64,000 nt of DNA from Micromonospora okii (GTDB lineage Bacteria > Actinomycetota > Actinomycetes > Mycobacteriales > Micromonosporaceae), in assembly GCF_020884795.1 (NCBI RefSeq), contig NZ_BBZF01000029.1:54274-118273 (forward strand). The letters run 5' to 3'. Under the pieces are notes generated by a model, which made no database searches, had not been told where the DNA came from, and worked only from the letters and a program-made list of their open reading frames with translations. Below are positions 33,360 to 42,296 of this stretch, one piece after another (position 1 is the first letter of the stretch; each line of letters starts with the position of its first letter). The position numbers were made by a program, and so were the translations under genes.

Positions 33360-33833
33360 GCGGCGACAGCCGAGGCCATGCGGGCGCTTCCTACTATTCC
33401 GTTCGATTCGGGAACTCCGCGCAAGCGGAGATCTGGCGCTCAGCGCCCGCGCTCTCCTCGGCTCTCGCCCGCGAACCACAGATGGGAATCTGGTCCGATC
33501 GCTGTGGCAATCAATTGAGGTCGCATACTTCGCGCTTCCCTACGTTGAGGCGTCGGGGTTTGGCCTGACGATTCAAGACCTGTGATACGAATGACGACAT
33601 GAGCACCATTCTGAGCATGGTTGCCGCAAATTTGTGTACGAATCCCCCCTCGGGCAGCACCCATACCTCCCACGGGCTTGCGCGGTACTGACGAACGGCC
33701 TCCCGGCTCCGCCGTGAACTGCCGTGACAGGTGATAAGTAGATCAACGTGCGCCTATTGATTAAGAATGTTTCCTATTGAATAATCGAGCTGGCACCGAA
33801 ACCTGGCAGTCCCTCTCCCCGCCGGAGGTACCC
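33360..33833. other. 474-bp intergenic region without a supported gene
   Basis: It is less GC-rich than its surroundings, especially 33480-33780. A 30-codon frame at 33599-33691 follows TACGAA by 7 nt, which would fit a leaderless start, but it has no recognisable sequence. No promoter pair, repeat or RNA gene could be supported. Confidence 0.4.
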
Positions 33834-34166
33834 GTGCTTCGACGTCTAGCCACCCTCGCCGCCGCGGCAGCCCTCGCCTGCGCCGGTACGTTCGCAATCG
33901 CCTCGCCCGCGCAGGCGGTCACCATCGATCTCACCTTCAGCCCGCTCCGGATCGGCGAATACTGCGCCGCGAAGGTCAGCAGCAGCGCGTGGATCGGCTT
34001 CTACGAGAGCAGCGGCCTGCGCTGCTACGGCAACGCCCTGGGCGGCGGGCTCGCGTTCGCCGGGCAGGGTGACCCGTACCTCGCCTGCAAGCACCTCACA
34101 CTCGACGTGGTGATGGCCGCGCTGCGCGGTCCCTCAGACGTTCTGATCTGCCGTGTGATCCGCTGA
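33834..34166 (+). CDS. Small secreted protein (110 aa), function unknown
   Basis: GTG 33834 follows GGAGG (33823-33827). The signal peptide VLRRLATLAAAAALACAGTF ends at AQA-VT. The mature part of about 80 residues has four Cys (GEYCAAK, LRCYGN, YLACKH, LICRV) that could form two disulfides. An upstream ATG would add 19 residues and spoil the signal. A strong terminator follows at once. I do not recognise the family. Confidence 0.68.
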   Translation: MLRRLATLAAAAALACAGTFAIASPAQAVTIDLTFSPLRIGEYCAAKVSSSAWIGFYESSGLRCYGNALGGGLAFAGQGDPYLACKHLTLDVVMAALRGPSDVLICRVIR

Positions 34167-34169
34167 CTA

Positions 34170-34207
34170 CGAGGTGGCGCGTGCCGTACGCGACACGCGC
34201 CACCTCG
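34170..34207. terminator. Hairpin terminator after the secreted-protein gene
   Basis: CGAGGTGGCGCGTG (34170-34183) pairs perfectly with 34194-34207 around a 10-nt loop, 3 bp after the stop. CGTTTG follows the stem. It also faces the convergent IclR fragment. Confidence 0.75.
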
Positions 34208-34292
34208 CGTTTGCCCCGCCGTTCCCGTTCGCCGCGCTGTGGCCGGTCGCCGTTCAGCCGCGCCGCCGCCAGGGACGAGCTGGATTTTGCGC

Positions 34293-34967
34293 CTATGACC
34301 GGCCGGCGCGTGCCAGCTCCGCCTCGATCGCGCCGGCCGCGCGGCTCAGTGCCGCGACCAGAGCCGGGAGCCGGTCGCGGTCGTAGCGGACCGAGGGCAT
34401 CGACACCGAGAGCCCCGCGACGGCTGCGCCCCCGGCGTCGCGCACCGGCACGCCGACGGCGACCAGGCCACGCTCCGAGCGGCCCTGGTTGACCGCGAAG
34501 CCCTGCTTGCGGATTCGAACCAGTTTGGCGTGGAGCTTCGCGAGGTCAGGCCGGTCGTTCGGAAGGTCGGGACGGTCGGCCTCGGTGCCGGCCGGGTCCG
34601 AGTAGGCCGCCTCCAGCTCGGCCGGGCTCAGTTCGGCGAGGAGCAGGAGCCCACCGGTGGTGCGGTGGGCCGGGAAGACCATGCCCTCGCGCGAGCCCAC
34701 CCTGAGGATCTGGGCGCATTCGACCGAGGCGATGAAGCGCGCCGTCGCGCCGGTGCGGATCGTGAGGTTCACCGACTCCTGCACCGTGTCGACGAGGCTG
34801 TGCAGGTGCGGCAGCGCGACGGACCGGAGCTGCGCGGTCTGGGAGGGGGAGCGCGCGGCGAGTTCGAGGACCGGTCCGGCGCGGTAGGTCCGGTTTTCGT
34901 CCTGCACCGCGAAGTCGCGGTAGACGAGCATCTGGAGCAGCCGGTGCGCGACGCCCGAGGGCATGCG
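34293..34967 (-). pseudogene. IclR family regulator lacking the start of its DNA-binding domain
   Basis: The frame joins the IclR family at MPSGVAHRLLQMLVYRDFAV, inside the recognition helix. It continues through the effector domain (GSREGMVFPAHRTTGGLLLL, SERGLVAVGVPVRDAGGAAV) to a normal end. About 30-40 N-terminal residues, including the first helices of the winged helix, are missing. The ATGs available at the break (34964, 34985) would give a protein unable to bind DNA normally. The break coincides with the start of a hydrolase fragment on the other strand. Confidence 0.7.
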
Positions 34968-35325
34968 CCGCCTCGTCGAGATCATGGTCTACGACAAGGC
35001 CCGCTTCGCCACGCCGGAGCTGTGCCGCCTGCGCTCGGAAGCCGCCCTCCAGCGCCCCGAGCACCTGCGCAACATCGCCGCCGTCGCCCCGAAGGCCCCG
35101 ATCCCGATCTGGCTCGATCTGAACCGGGTCTCGGGCATCACCGCGCCCACGCTGCTGATCCACGGCCGCGACGACCGCGTGGTCTCCTTCGAGTCCACGC
35201 TCTTCCTCGCCGCCAACATTCCCGACTCCCGGGCCCACCTCATCAACCGCTGCGGCCACTGGGCCCAGCTCGAGCACGCCGACGAGTTCAACCGCCTCGT
35301 GGTCGACTTCGTCACCCACCACTGA
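34963..35325 (+). pseudogene. C-terminal half of a meta-cleavage alpha/beta hydrolase (BphD/HsaD/DmpD type)
   Basis: From 34963 the frame reads MRRLVEIMVYDKARFATPEL, then IPIWLDLNRVSGITAPTLLI HGRDDRVV and INRCGHWAQLEHADEFNRLV. These contain the catalytic Asp (GRDDRV) and His (CGHWAQ) of the ring-cleavage C-C hydrolases. The N-terminal half with the oxyanion loop and nucleophilic Ser is absent. It lies next to the lower meta-pathway genes that would use its product. The ATG at the break may still be translated but cannot give an active enzyme. Confidence 0.75.
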
Positions 35326-35374
35326 CCCGCGCCGCGCCGCCGGGGGACGACCCCGGCGACGCGGACGCCGCCGT

Positions 35375-35419
35375 CGCGCCGAAGGCTCCGTCCCGCGAGG
35401 GGACGGAGCCTTCGGCGCG
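35375..35419. terminator. 20-bp bidirectional hairpin terminator
   Basis: 35375-35394 pairs perfectly with 35400-35419 around a 5-nt loop. It lies between the hydrolase fragment (plus) and the end of the aldolase gene (minus), so it can stop transcription from both sides. Confidence 0.85.
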
Positions 35420-35473
35420 CGACGGTCCCCTTCGGTCGGCTCCGAGGGGGACCGGCTCAGCAGGGAAACCGGC

Positions 35474-36499
35474 TCATCCGGCGGCCGGAGCTCGTCCGGC
35501 GGCCAGGGTGAGCGCGATGTCGATGATCATGTCCTCCTGGCCGCCCACGAGCCGCCGCCGCCCGCACTCCATCAGGATGTCGCGGACGTCGACCCCGTAG
35601 AGCGCGGAGGCGTTCTCGGCGTGCCGCAGGAAGGACGAGTAGACACCGGCGTACCCCAGGGTGAGGGTCTCCCGGTCGACCCGGACGGGCCGGTCCTGCA
35701 ACGGCCGGACGATGTCGTCGGCGGCGTCCTGGAGCTTGAACAGGTCGCAGCCGTGCGTGAAGCCCGACACGTCGGCCACCGCGACGAACGCCTCGATGGG
35801 GCAGTTGCCGGCGCCGGCGCCGTGGCCCGCCAGCGAGGCGTCGACACGCGTGGCGCCGTTCTCGACGGCGACCACGGAGTTGGCCACCGACAGCGAGAGG
35901 TTCTCGTGGGCGTGGATGCCGATCTCGGTGGCGGGGTCGAGCACGTCGCGGTAGGCGCGGATCCGGGCCGCCACGTCGTTCATTGTCAGCCGGCCGCCGG
36001 AGTCGGTGACGTAGACGCAGTGGGCGCCGTAGGACTCCATGAGCCTGGCCTGCCGGGCCAGTTCCTCGGGCGGCGCCATGTGGGAGAGCATGAGGAAGCC
36101 GGAGACGTCCATGCCCATCTCGCGGGCCGCGGCGATGTGCTGGGCGGAGACGTCGGCCTCGGTGCAGTGCGTGGCCACCCGGACCGAGCGCACGCCGAGT
36201 TCGTAGGCGCGCCTCAGCTCGTGGACGGTGCCCACCCCGGGCAGCAGCAGCGTGGTCAGCCGGGCGTTCCTGAGCACCGACGCGGCGGCCTCGATCCACT
36301 CCCAGTCGGTGTGGGAGCCGGGGCCGTAGTTGACCGAGCCGCCGGCGAGGCCGTCACCGTGGGCGACCTCGATCGCATCGACTCCCGCCTCGTCCAGCGC
36401 GGCGACGATGCGCTTCACGTCGGCGGGAGTGATCCGGTGGCGGATGGCGTGCATGCCGTCGCGCAGGGTGACGTCCTGGACGAAGATCGAAGTACTCAC
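35474..36499 (-). CDS. dmpG: 4-hydroxy-2-oxovalerate aldolase
   Basis: The 341-residue class II aldolase (DmpG/HsaF/MhpE type) has VQDVTLRDGMHAIRHRI, with catalytic Arg and metal-ligand Asp, and metal His residues in IGIHAHENLSLSVAN. It splits 4-hydroxy-2-oxoacids into pyruvate and an aldehyde, which is channelled to the dehydrogenase encoded next to it. The C-terminal RRRLVGGQEDMIIDIAL segment is typical of the complex-forming form. GTG 36499 overlaps the dehydrogenase stop (GTGA). It ends the meta-pathway operon. Confidence 0.92.
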   Translation of the reverse strand: MSTSIFVQDVTLRDGMHAIRHRITPADVKRIVAALDEAGVDAIEVAHGDGLAGGSVNYGPGSHTDWEWIEAAASVLRNARLTTLLLPGVGTVHELRRAYELGVRSVRVATHCTEADVSAQHIAAAREMGMDVSGFLMLSHMAPPEELARQARLMESYGAHCVYVTDSGGRLTMNDVAARIRAYRDVLDPATEIGIHAHENLSLSVANSVVAVENGATRVDASLAGHGAGAGNCPIEAFVAVADVSGFTHGCDLFKLQDAADDIVRPLQDRPVRVDRETLTLGYAGVYSSFLRHAENASALYGVDVRDILMECGRRRLVGGQEDMIIDIALTLAAGRAPAAG

Positions 36500-37440
36500 G
36501 GCTGCACCTTCTGGGCTGCGATGCGCTCCGCCACCTGAATGGCGGCGGAGGTCATGATGTCGAGATTCCCCGCGTACGCCGGGAGGTAGTGCGCGGCGCC
36601 CTCGACCTCGAGGAACACCGACACCTGGTGGGTCGGACGCGAGACGCCCCCGGGAAGCAGCGTGTGCACCGGCTGGTCCCCGGCGATCTCCGTGATCTGG
36701 ACCTGCTGCTTGAGCCGGTAGCCGGGGACGTAGGCGGCCACGTCGGCGACCATCTTGCCGATGCTCTGCCGGATCTGCTCGTGCAGCGCCGCGCTCGGGG
36801 CGTCGACGAGCGCGAAGACGGTGTCCCGCATGATCAGCGGCGGCTCCGCCGGATTGAGGATGATGATCGCCTTGCCGCGCCCGGCGCCGCCGACCTGGAC
36901 GATCGCGGCCGAGGTGGTCTCGGTGAACTCGTCGATGTTCGCTCGCGTACCCGGGCCGGCGGACCTGCTCGCGATCGACGCGACGATCTCGGCGTAGTGC
37001 ACCGGCGCGACCCGGGAGATCGCGGCGACGATCGGAATGGTCGCCTGGCCACCGCAGGTGACCATGTTGACGTTCGGCGCGTGCAGATGCTCGTCGAGGT
37101 TGACCGCCGGAACGACGTACGGCCCGATGGCCGCCGGCGTCAGGTCGATCAGCCGCTTGCCCAGGGGCTGCAGCCTGCCGGCGTTGTACTCGTGGGCCTT
37201 GGCGGAGGTGGCGTCGAAGACGATCTCGATGTCGTCGAACCCGGGGAGCCCCGTCAGCCCGTCGACGCCCTCGGCGGTGGTGGCGACGCCGAGCCGACGG
37301 GCTCGCGCGAGCCCGTCGGAGTCGGGGTCGATACCGACCATCGCGCCCATCTCCAGGTGCTGCGACGCGCGCAGCACCTTGATCATCAGATCGGTGCCGA
37401 TGTTGCCCGACCCGATGATGGCGACCTTCGTCCTCGTCAT
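36496..37440 (-). CDS. dmpF: Acetaldehyde dehydrogenase (acylating)
   Basis: The 314-residue enzyme (DmpF/HsaG/MhpF type) has an N-terminal NAD site VAIIGSGNIGTDLMIKVL and catalytic Cys129 in MVTCGGQATIP. It turns the aldehyde released by the aldolase into acyl-CoA with NAD and CoA. ATG 37440 overlaps the hydratase stop (TGATG) with AAGGAG 8 nt upstream; a GTG one codon earlier is possible. The tight order hydratase-dehydrogenase-aldolase is the standard lower meta-cleavage arrangement. Confidence 0.92.
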   Translation of the reverse strand: MTRTKVAIIGSGNIGTDLMIKVLRASQHLEMGAMVGIDPDSDGLARARRLGVATTAEGVDGLTGLPGFDDIEIVFDATSAKAHEYNAGRLQPLGKRLIDLTPAAIGPYVVPAVNLDEHLHAPNVNMVTCGGQATIPIVAAISRVAPVHYAEIVASIASRSAGPGTRANIDEFTETTSAAIVQVGGAGRGKAIIILNPAEPPLIMRDTVFALVDAPSAALHEQIRQSIGKMVADVAAYVPGYRLKQQVQITEIAGDQPVHTLLPGGVSRPTHQVSVFLEVEGAAHYLPAYAGNLDIMTSAAIQVAERIAAQKVQP

Positions 37441-38246
37441 CACTGCTCCTTACCGAGGGTGAACCGGACCGTGCCGATCGGGGCCACCGTGGCCTGGACG
37501 GCGCTCCCGGCGTCGACGGACCGCATGGGGCCGAGGGCGCCGGAGAGGATCACCTGGCCGGCGCGCAGCGGTTCCCCGAACTCACGCACCTGACGGGCCA
37601 GCCACTGGACGGCGACGAGGGGGTCGCCCAGACAGGCCGCCCCGGTGCCGGTGGAGACCTCCTCGCCGTCGACGACCAGCCGCATCACGGCGTCGCGCGG
37701 CTCGAAGTCGGCAAGGCTCCTCCGGTCCCGGCCGAGCACGAAGGCACCCCCCGAGGCGTTGTCGGCGACCGTGTCGGCGAAGCTGATGTCCCAGTTCTCG
37801 ACACGGCTGCCGCAGATCTCGATCGCCGCGACCGCGTAGTCGATCGCGCGGCGGATCTGCGGGAGCGACAGGTCGCCCTCGGCGAGGTCCTCCTTCAGCA
37901 CGAAGGCGATCTCCGCCTCGGCGCGCGGCTGCAGGACCGAGCCGGCGGGAACGACGTCGCCGTCGGCGTACCGCATGTCGTCGAAGAGGGTGCCGAAGTC
38001 GGGCTGGTCCACGCCCAGTTGGGCCTGGACCGCCTCCGAGGTGAGGCCGATCTTGCTGCCCACCACGCGGGCGCCGTCGGCGACCCATGCCTGGGTGATG
38101 CGCTGCTGGACGGCGTACGCCGCGTGTACGTCCTCGCGGCCGATCAGGTCCCGCACCGGCGGGCACGGCACGCCGACGGACTGAGCGGTGCGGAGCCGGT
38201 CGGCTGCCTGGGTCACCGCGTCCTCGGTCACCGGGATATGGGTCAT
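37440..38246 (-). CDS. 2-keto-4-pentenoate hydratase
   Basis: The 268-residue enzyme of the MhpD/XylJ/HsaE fumarylacetoacetase-like family has VVGSKIGLTSEAVQAQLGVD, then PRAEAEIAFVLKEDL with acidic metal ligands, and AAIEICGSRVENWDISFADT. It hydrates 2-hydroxypenta-2,4-dienoate-type products of ring cleavage to the 4-hydroxy-2-oxoacid used by the aldolase. It is the first gene of the operon and faces an IclR regulator. Decarboxylases (XylI type) share the fold, so hydratase is likely but not certain. Confidence 0.88.
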   Translation of the reverse strand: MTHIPVTEDAVTQAADRLRTAQSVGVPCPPVRDLIGREDVHAAYAVQQRITQAWVADGARVVGSKIGLTSEAVQAQLGVDQPDFGTLFDDMRYADGDVVPAGSVLQPRAEAEIAFVLKEDLAEGDLSLPQIRRAIDYAVAAIEICGSRVENWDISFADTVADNASGGAFVLGRDRRSLADFEPRDAVMRLVVDGEEVSTGTGAACLGDPLVAVQWLARQVREFGEPLRAGQVILSGALGPMRSVDAGSAVQATVAPIGTVRFTLGKEQ

Positions 38247-38283
38247 GCCGACCACACTCGCAGCGCGACGGGCGGCGACCAAG

Positions 38284-38294
38284 GGAAACGTTCC
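38284..38294. promoter_or_regulatory. Probable IclR operator, GGAA-ACG-TTCC
   Basis: This inverted repeat lies in the 69-bp space between the divergent hydratase and IclR genes, 21 bp before the regulator start. IclR proteins commonly bind such short near-palindromes and control both sides. Confidence 0.45.
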
Positions 38295-38315
38295 ACCCAG
38301 CGATACGCTCTTCGA

Positions 38316-39068
38316 GTGGATCCGCAGCTCAAGACGGTGCTGGGCAAGGCCGTGGCCATCCTGCGTTCGTTCACGGGCGACGACCGGGTCCTCAGCCTGG
38401 CCGAGCTGGTGCGACGCACCGGGCTGCCCAAGGCCACGGTCAGCCGCGTCGCCGCGGACCTGGTCGCGCACCGGCTCCTGGACCGGGACCCGTACGGTTA
38501 CCGGCTCTCCGGAGGGCTGTTCGAGCTCGGCCTGCGCGCCTCCGTGGAGCGCACGCTGCTGGAGCTGGCCATGCCCTTCCTCCAGGACCTGTACGAACGC
38601 ACCCACGAGACCGTTCACCTCGGCGTCCGCGACGGCGACGAGGTCGTCTACATCGCCAAGATCGGCGGCCATCGTCAGGCCGCCAGCCCCTCGCGCACCG
38701 GCGGGCGCATGCCCCTCTACTGCACGGCGATCGGGAAGGTGCTGCTCGCCCACGCCGCACCCGAGCTGCGCCGTCAGGTCCTGGGCGGCCCCCTCGAACG
38801 GCGCACGCCGCACACGATCGTGGCGCCGGGGATGCTGGAACGCCAGCTCGGGAACGTACTAGAGGCGGGGGTCGCCTTCGAGCACGAGGAGTCGGCCCCC
38901 GGGCTGCTCTGCGTGGCCGCCCCGGTCCTCGACACGGAGGGCCGCACCGACCTCGCGATCAGCGTGTCCGGCCCCGTGGGCCGGTTCCGCCCCGACGTCC
39001 ACGTCAACGCGATCCGCGCGGCGGCCACCGGCCTGGCCAACCAACTCGCCGGTCGCCGCCTCCGCTGA
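38316..39068 (+). CDS. IclR family transcriptional regulator
   Basis: The 250-residue protein has an N-terminal winged helix (LSLAELVRRTGLPKATVSRV) and the IclR effector domain (GGRMPLYCTAIGKVLLAHAA, EHEESAPGLLCVAAPV). GTG 38316 lies 6 nt after TACGCT (38304-38309), so its mRNA is probably leaderless. It is divergent from the hydratase operon and probably controls it in response to an aromatic or ring-cleavage metabolite. Unlike the fragment at 34293 it is intact. Confidence 0.88.
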   Translation: MDPQLKTVLGKAVAILRSFTGDDRVLSLAELVRRTGLPKATVSRVAADLVAHRLLDRDPYGYRLSGGLFELGLRASVERTLLELAMPFLQDLYERTHETVHLGVRDGDEVVYIAKIGGHRQAASPSRTGGRMPLYCTAIGKVLLAHAAPELRRQVLGGPLERRTPHTIVAPGMLERQLGNVLEAGVAFEHEESAPGLLCVAAPVLDTEGRTDLAISVSGPVGRFRPDVHVNAIRAAATGLANQLAGRRLR

Positions 39069-39129
39069 CCGGGAAACCCCAGGTCAGGAAGAAGACCAGG
39101 TCGGTCAGCCCGGGTACGTCCGACGGCTC

Positions 39130-40458
39130 CTACTCGACCTCGCTGTCCTCCGGACCGCTCCTGGCCAGGGCGGCGAGTGTCGCCAGCGCCGTGGCGAGGG
39201 TGCCGAGCGGCGGCGCTGACAGGGCGAGGCGTACGGCGTTGGGTGCGTGAGCCACGACGACGGTGAAGGCGGCGCCGGGGGTGACCGCGATGCCACGACG
39301 GGCGGCGGCCGCGACGAAGGTGTCGGCCCGCCACGGGTCGGGCAGCCGCCACCAGCAGTGGAAGGCCTGCGGGTCGGCGGCGACGGCGAACGTGGCGAGG
39401 TGCTCGCGTAGGAGCTGCTGGCGTGCCGCCGCGTCGCGGCGTTTGATCTCCTGGAGGGTCGCGACGGTGCCTTCGGTGAGCCATCGCGTCGCGGCCCCGA
39501 CGGCGAATCGCGGGGCGGTCCAGCCGCCGGAGCGCAACGCCGAGGCGACCCGGCCGCCGATCGATTCCGGTGTGACCGCGAAGCCGACGGTCAGACCCGG
39601 GGCCACCCGCTTCGAGAGGCTGTCGACGACGATGACGTGTTCCGGCGCGAACGCGGCCAGCGGCGGCGGGCCGTCGCGGAGGAACGCGTAGATGCGGTCC
39701 TCGACCGCGTAGATCCCGAGCTCCCGGAGAGTGGCCGCGATTTCCGCGCGCCGCTGTTCGGGCATGGTGACACCGAGTGGATTGTGCAGCGTCGGCTGGA
39801 GATAGACCGCACGCAGCGGCCCGGCCGACCGGATGGCCTCCGGGAGCACCCCGCACTCGTCCATGGTGAGCGGGACCAGCGTGATGCCGAGTCGGGAGGC
39901 GATGCCCTTGACCAGGGGGTAGGTCAGCTCCTCCACGCCGACGCGGTCACCGGCCGGGACGAGGGCCGCGAGCGCGGCCGCGATCGCCTGCCGCCCGTTG
40001 CCCGCGAGCAGCAGGCGTCCGGGATCGGGGATCCAGCCCGGTTGGGACATCATCGCCGCCGCCGCCTCCCGCACCGCTGGCGTGCCTGCCGCGCCCATGG
40101 GGATGAGCTCTCCCGCGAGCACGTCGGGGCGCAGCATTCCGCCCAGGCTCTCCGCGAGGAGCGCGGGCTGCTCCGGGGGCATGGGGAAGTTCAGCTCCAG
40201 GTCCACCCGTGCGCGGGCCGGCTCGGCGAGTGCGGGCTCGCTCGACGGCGCGGCAGCGCGCACGAACGTGCCCCGCCCCGTCTCGCCGACCGCGAGGCCG
40301 CGGCGGATCAGCTCGCCGTACACCCGCGCCGCCGTGGAGCTGGCGATGCCGTGCCTGCGGGCGAAGTGCCGCTGCGGCGGCAGTCGGTCCCCGGCCCTGA
40401 GCCGACCGGAGGCGATCTCCGCCGCGAGCACGTCCGCGATCCGCCGGTAGTCGTCCAT
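39130..40458 (-). CDS. MocR-type regulator (GntR helix-turn-helix plus aminotransferase domain)
   Basis: Residues 1-70 are a GntR winged helix (GDRLPPQRHFARRHGIASST). The rest is a type I aminotransferase fold with QPTLHNPLGVTMPEQRR and the PLP lysine in VVDSLSKRVAPGLTVGF. Such proteins usually regulate a divergent gene using PLP or amino-acid ligands rather than catalysing transamination. It faces an alpha/beta hydrolase-SDR pair across a 105-bp gap with repeated sites. Confidence 0.87.
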   Translation of the reverse strand: MDDYRRIADVLAAEIASGRLRAGDRLPPQRHFARRHGIASSTAARVYGELIRRGLAVGETGRGTFVRAAAPSSEPALAEPARARVDLELNFPMPPEQPALLAESLGGMLRPDVLAGELIPMGAAGTPAVREAAAAMMSQPGWIPDPGRLLLAGNGRQAIAAALAALVPAGDRVGVEELTYPLVKGIASRLGITLVPLTMDECGVLPEAIRSAGPLRAVYLQPTLHNPLGVTMPEQRRAEIAATLRELGIYAVEDRIYAFLRDGPPPLAAFAPEHVIVVDSLSKRVAPGLTVGFAVTPESIGGRVASALRSGGWTAPRFAVGAATRWLTEGTVATLQEIKRRDAAARQQLLREHLATFAVAADPQAFHCWWRLPDPWRADTFVAAAARRGIAVTPGAAFTVVVAHAPNAVRLALSAPPLGTLATALATLAALARSGPEDSEVE

Positions 40459-40473
40459 CTCATCTCCAACGAT

Positions 40474-40507
40474 ATTGCACCGAGTGCAATTTCTTCATTG
40501 CACCGAG
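40474..40507. promoter_or_regulatory. Direct repeats ATTGCACCGAG, probable MocR operator
   Basis: ATTGCACCGAG occurs at 40474-40484 and 40497-40507, starts 23 bp apart. The first copy also forms TTGCAC-CGA-GTGCAA. MocR regulators typically bind paired direct repeats, so this is the likely control site of both divergent transcripts. Confidence 0.6.
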
Positions 40508-40563
40508 ATATTGCCTCCCATAGCATCGAGCCGTCAAGCCTGGCCAATCGGGAAGGAGCCACT

Positions 40564-41379
40564 ATGGACACGTTCGTCACCGGACAGGTCGCCATCGCAT
40601 ATGACGACCACCACCCCGAGGGCAACGGGCCGCCGCTGGTGCTCATCCACGGGCACCCCTTCGATCGCTCGATGTGGGCACCCCAGGTCGAGCACGTCGG
40701 CCGGGGCGGGCGCCGGGTGATCGTCCCGGATCTGCGCGGCTACGGCCGGAGCACCGTCGTCCCGGGCAGAACACCGTTGCAGACCTTCGCCCAGGACGTC
40801 GCCGACCTTCTCGACCACCTCGGCGTCGCAGAGATCGTCCTCGGTGGCCTGTCCATGGGCGGACAGATCGTCATGGAGTTTCATCGCCTGTTTCCGGACC
40901 GGCTGCGCGGCCTCGTGCTCGCCGACACCGCCCCGCAGGCGGAGACCGAGGAGGGCAGGCGAGCCCGCGACGCCATGGCCGACCGACTGCTCCGGGAGGG
41001 TATGGGCGGCTACGCGAACGAGGTCCTGGCCAAGATGGTGGCGCCCGCCAACATCCGGCGGTTCCCCGCGGTGACCGGGCACGTCCTCGACATGATGCGG
41101 AGGACGCCGCCGGACGGCGCAGCCGCCGCGCTGCGCGGCCGCGCAACGCGCCCCGACTATACGGCGTCACTGGCGCGCGTCCGCGTGCCCACCCTCATCG
41201 TCGTCGGCAGCGACGACGAGTTCACCCCGGTCGACGACGCCCGGCTCATGCACCGGCTCATCCCCGACTCCACGCTCGTCGTCATCGAGGACACCGCGCA
41301 CATGCCCAACCTCGAACGGCCGGCCGAATTCAACGAGGCGCTGGGCAAGTTCCTCGACTCGATCCCCCAGGAGCGATGA
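40564..41379 (+). CDS. Alpha/beta hydrolase
   Basis: The 271-residue protein has oxyanion loop LIHGHPFDRSMW, nucleophile Ser97 in GGLSMGGQ, acid in GSDDEFTP and catalytic His in EDTAHMPNLERP. This is a complete esterase/lactonase-type triad. AAGGAG precedes the ATG. It forms an operon with the SDR gene and is divergent from a MocR regulator. The substrate is unknown; 3-oxoadipate enol-lactonase-like or ester hydrolase activity is possible. Confidence 0.87.
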   Translation: MDTFVTGQVAIAYDDHHPEGNGPPLVLIHGHPFDRSMWAPQVEHVGRGGRRVIVPDLRGYGRSTVVPGRTPLQTFAQDVADLLDHLGVAEIVLGGLSMGGQIVMEFHRLFPDRLRGLVLADTAPQAETEEGRRARDAMADRLLREGMGGYANEVLAKMVAPANIRRFPAVTGHVLDMMRRTPPDGAAAALRGRATRPDYTASLARVRVPTLIVVGSDDEFTPVDDARLMHRLIPDSTLVVIEDTAHMPNLERPAEFNEALGKFLDSIPQER

Positions 41380-41384
41380 AGCCC

Positions 41385-42152
41385 ATGACCACGACCGCGT
41401 TCGTGACCGGGGCCAGCACCGGCTTCGGCGCCGCGATCACCCGCCGCCTGGCGGCCGACGGCGCCCGCGTCGTCGCGTCGGCGCGGAGAGTGGACCTGCT
41501 CGTCAAGGTGGCGACCGACTACCCGAACACCGTCCACCCGCTCGCACTGGACGTCCGGGACAGGACGGCGGTCGAGCGCGCGATCGCGACCCTGCCGGCC
41601 GCGTTCGCCGAGATCGACCTGCTGGTCAACAACGCCGGTCTCGCCAAGGGACTGCAACCCGCTCACGACGCCGACCCGGACGACTGGGACCAGATGCTCG
41701 ACACCAACTGTAGGGGCCTCATGTACTGCACCCGGGCGATCCTCCCCGGCATGGTGGCGCGCGGCCGTGGCCACGTGGTCAACGTGGGCTCGGTCGCTGG
41801 CACCTACCCCTACCCCGGAGGCAACGTCTACGGCGCGACCAAGGCCTTCGTCCACCAGTTCAGCCAGAACCTGCGCAGTGACCTGCACGGCACCGGCGTC
41901 CGCGTCACCTGCGTCGAACCCGGCATGTGCGGGGACACCGAATTCTCCACCGTACGGTTCGACGGGGATCGGGAGCGGGCCGATGCCGTCTACGCCGGAA
42001 TGCGGCCGCTCGGCCCCGCCGACATCGCCGAAGCGGTGTCCTGGGCGACGTCACAGCCGGCGCACGTCAACATCAACGTCATCGAGCTCATGCCCGTCGC
42101 CCAGAGCTTCGCACCGTTTCAGGTGCACCGAGACCTTCCCACGCCGGCCTGA
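41385..42152 (+). CDS. Short-chain dehydrogenase/reductase
   Basis: The 255-residue classical SDR has TGASTGFG (8-15), NNAG in LLVNNAGLAKG, catalytic Ser in NVGSVAGTYPY and Tyr/Lys in VYGATKAF. It is close to the YdfG serine/3-hydroxy-acid dehydrogenase group (GMCGDTEFSTVRF, INVIELMP). ATG 41385 is 11 nt after AGGAG; ATG 41376, overlapping the hydrolase stop, is the alternative and adds three residues. A role in serine-like hydroxy-acid oxidation would fit the PLP-binding regulator. Confidence 0.87.
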   Translation: MTTTAFVTGASTGFGAAITRRLAADGARVVASARRVDLLVKVATDYPNTVHPLALDVRDRTAVERAIATLPAAFAEIDLLVNNAGLAKGLQPAHDADPDDWDQMLDTNCRGLMYCTRAILPGMVARGRGHVVNVGSVAGTYPYPGGNVYGATKAFVHQFSQNLRSDLHGTGVRVTCVEPGMCGDTEFSTVRFDGDRERADAVYAGMRPLGPADIAEAVSWATSQPAHVNINVIELMPVAQSFAPFQVHRDLPTPA

Positions 42153-42296
42153 TCCGGGCAGGCGGTGCTCATGCCCGCACGTCGACCCCGCCCCGCCCGG
42201 GTGTGGACCGGCCCGGTTCCGAGGGTGGTGAAGAACGTCTCGGCCAACGAGGTGGGCCGCCGGACCGCCGGGCAGGCGGGAAGCGATACTGACGTG

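Noticed and set aside
33599..33691. 30-codon frame with a leaderless-type start in the 33.4-33.8 kb gap
   Set aside because: Only one weak promoter element supports it and the peptide has no recognisable pattern. Mentioned in the intergenic entry but not called as a gene.
40474..40507. Short repeats considered as a CRISPR remnant
   Set aside because: There are only two 11-bp copies, 23 bp apart, between a MocR gene and its divergent target, which fits a regulator site.
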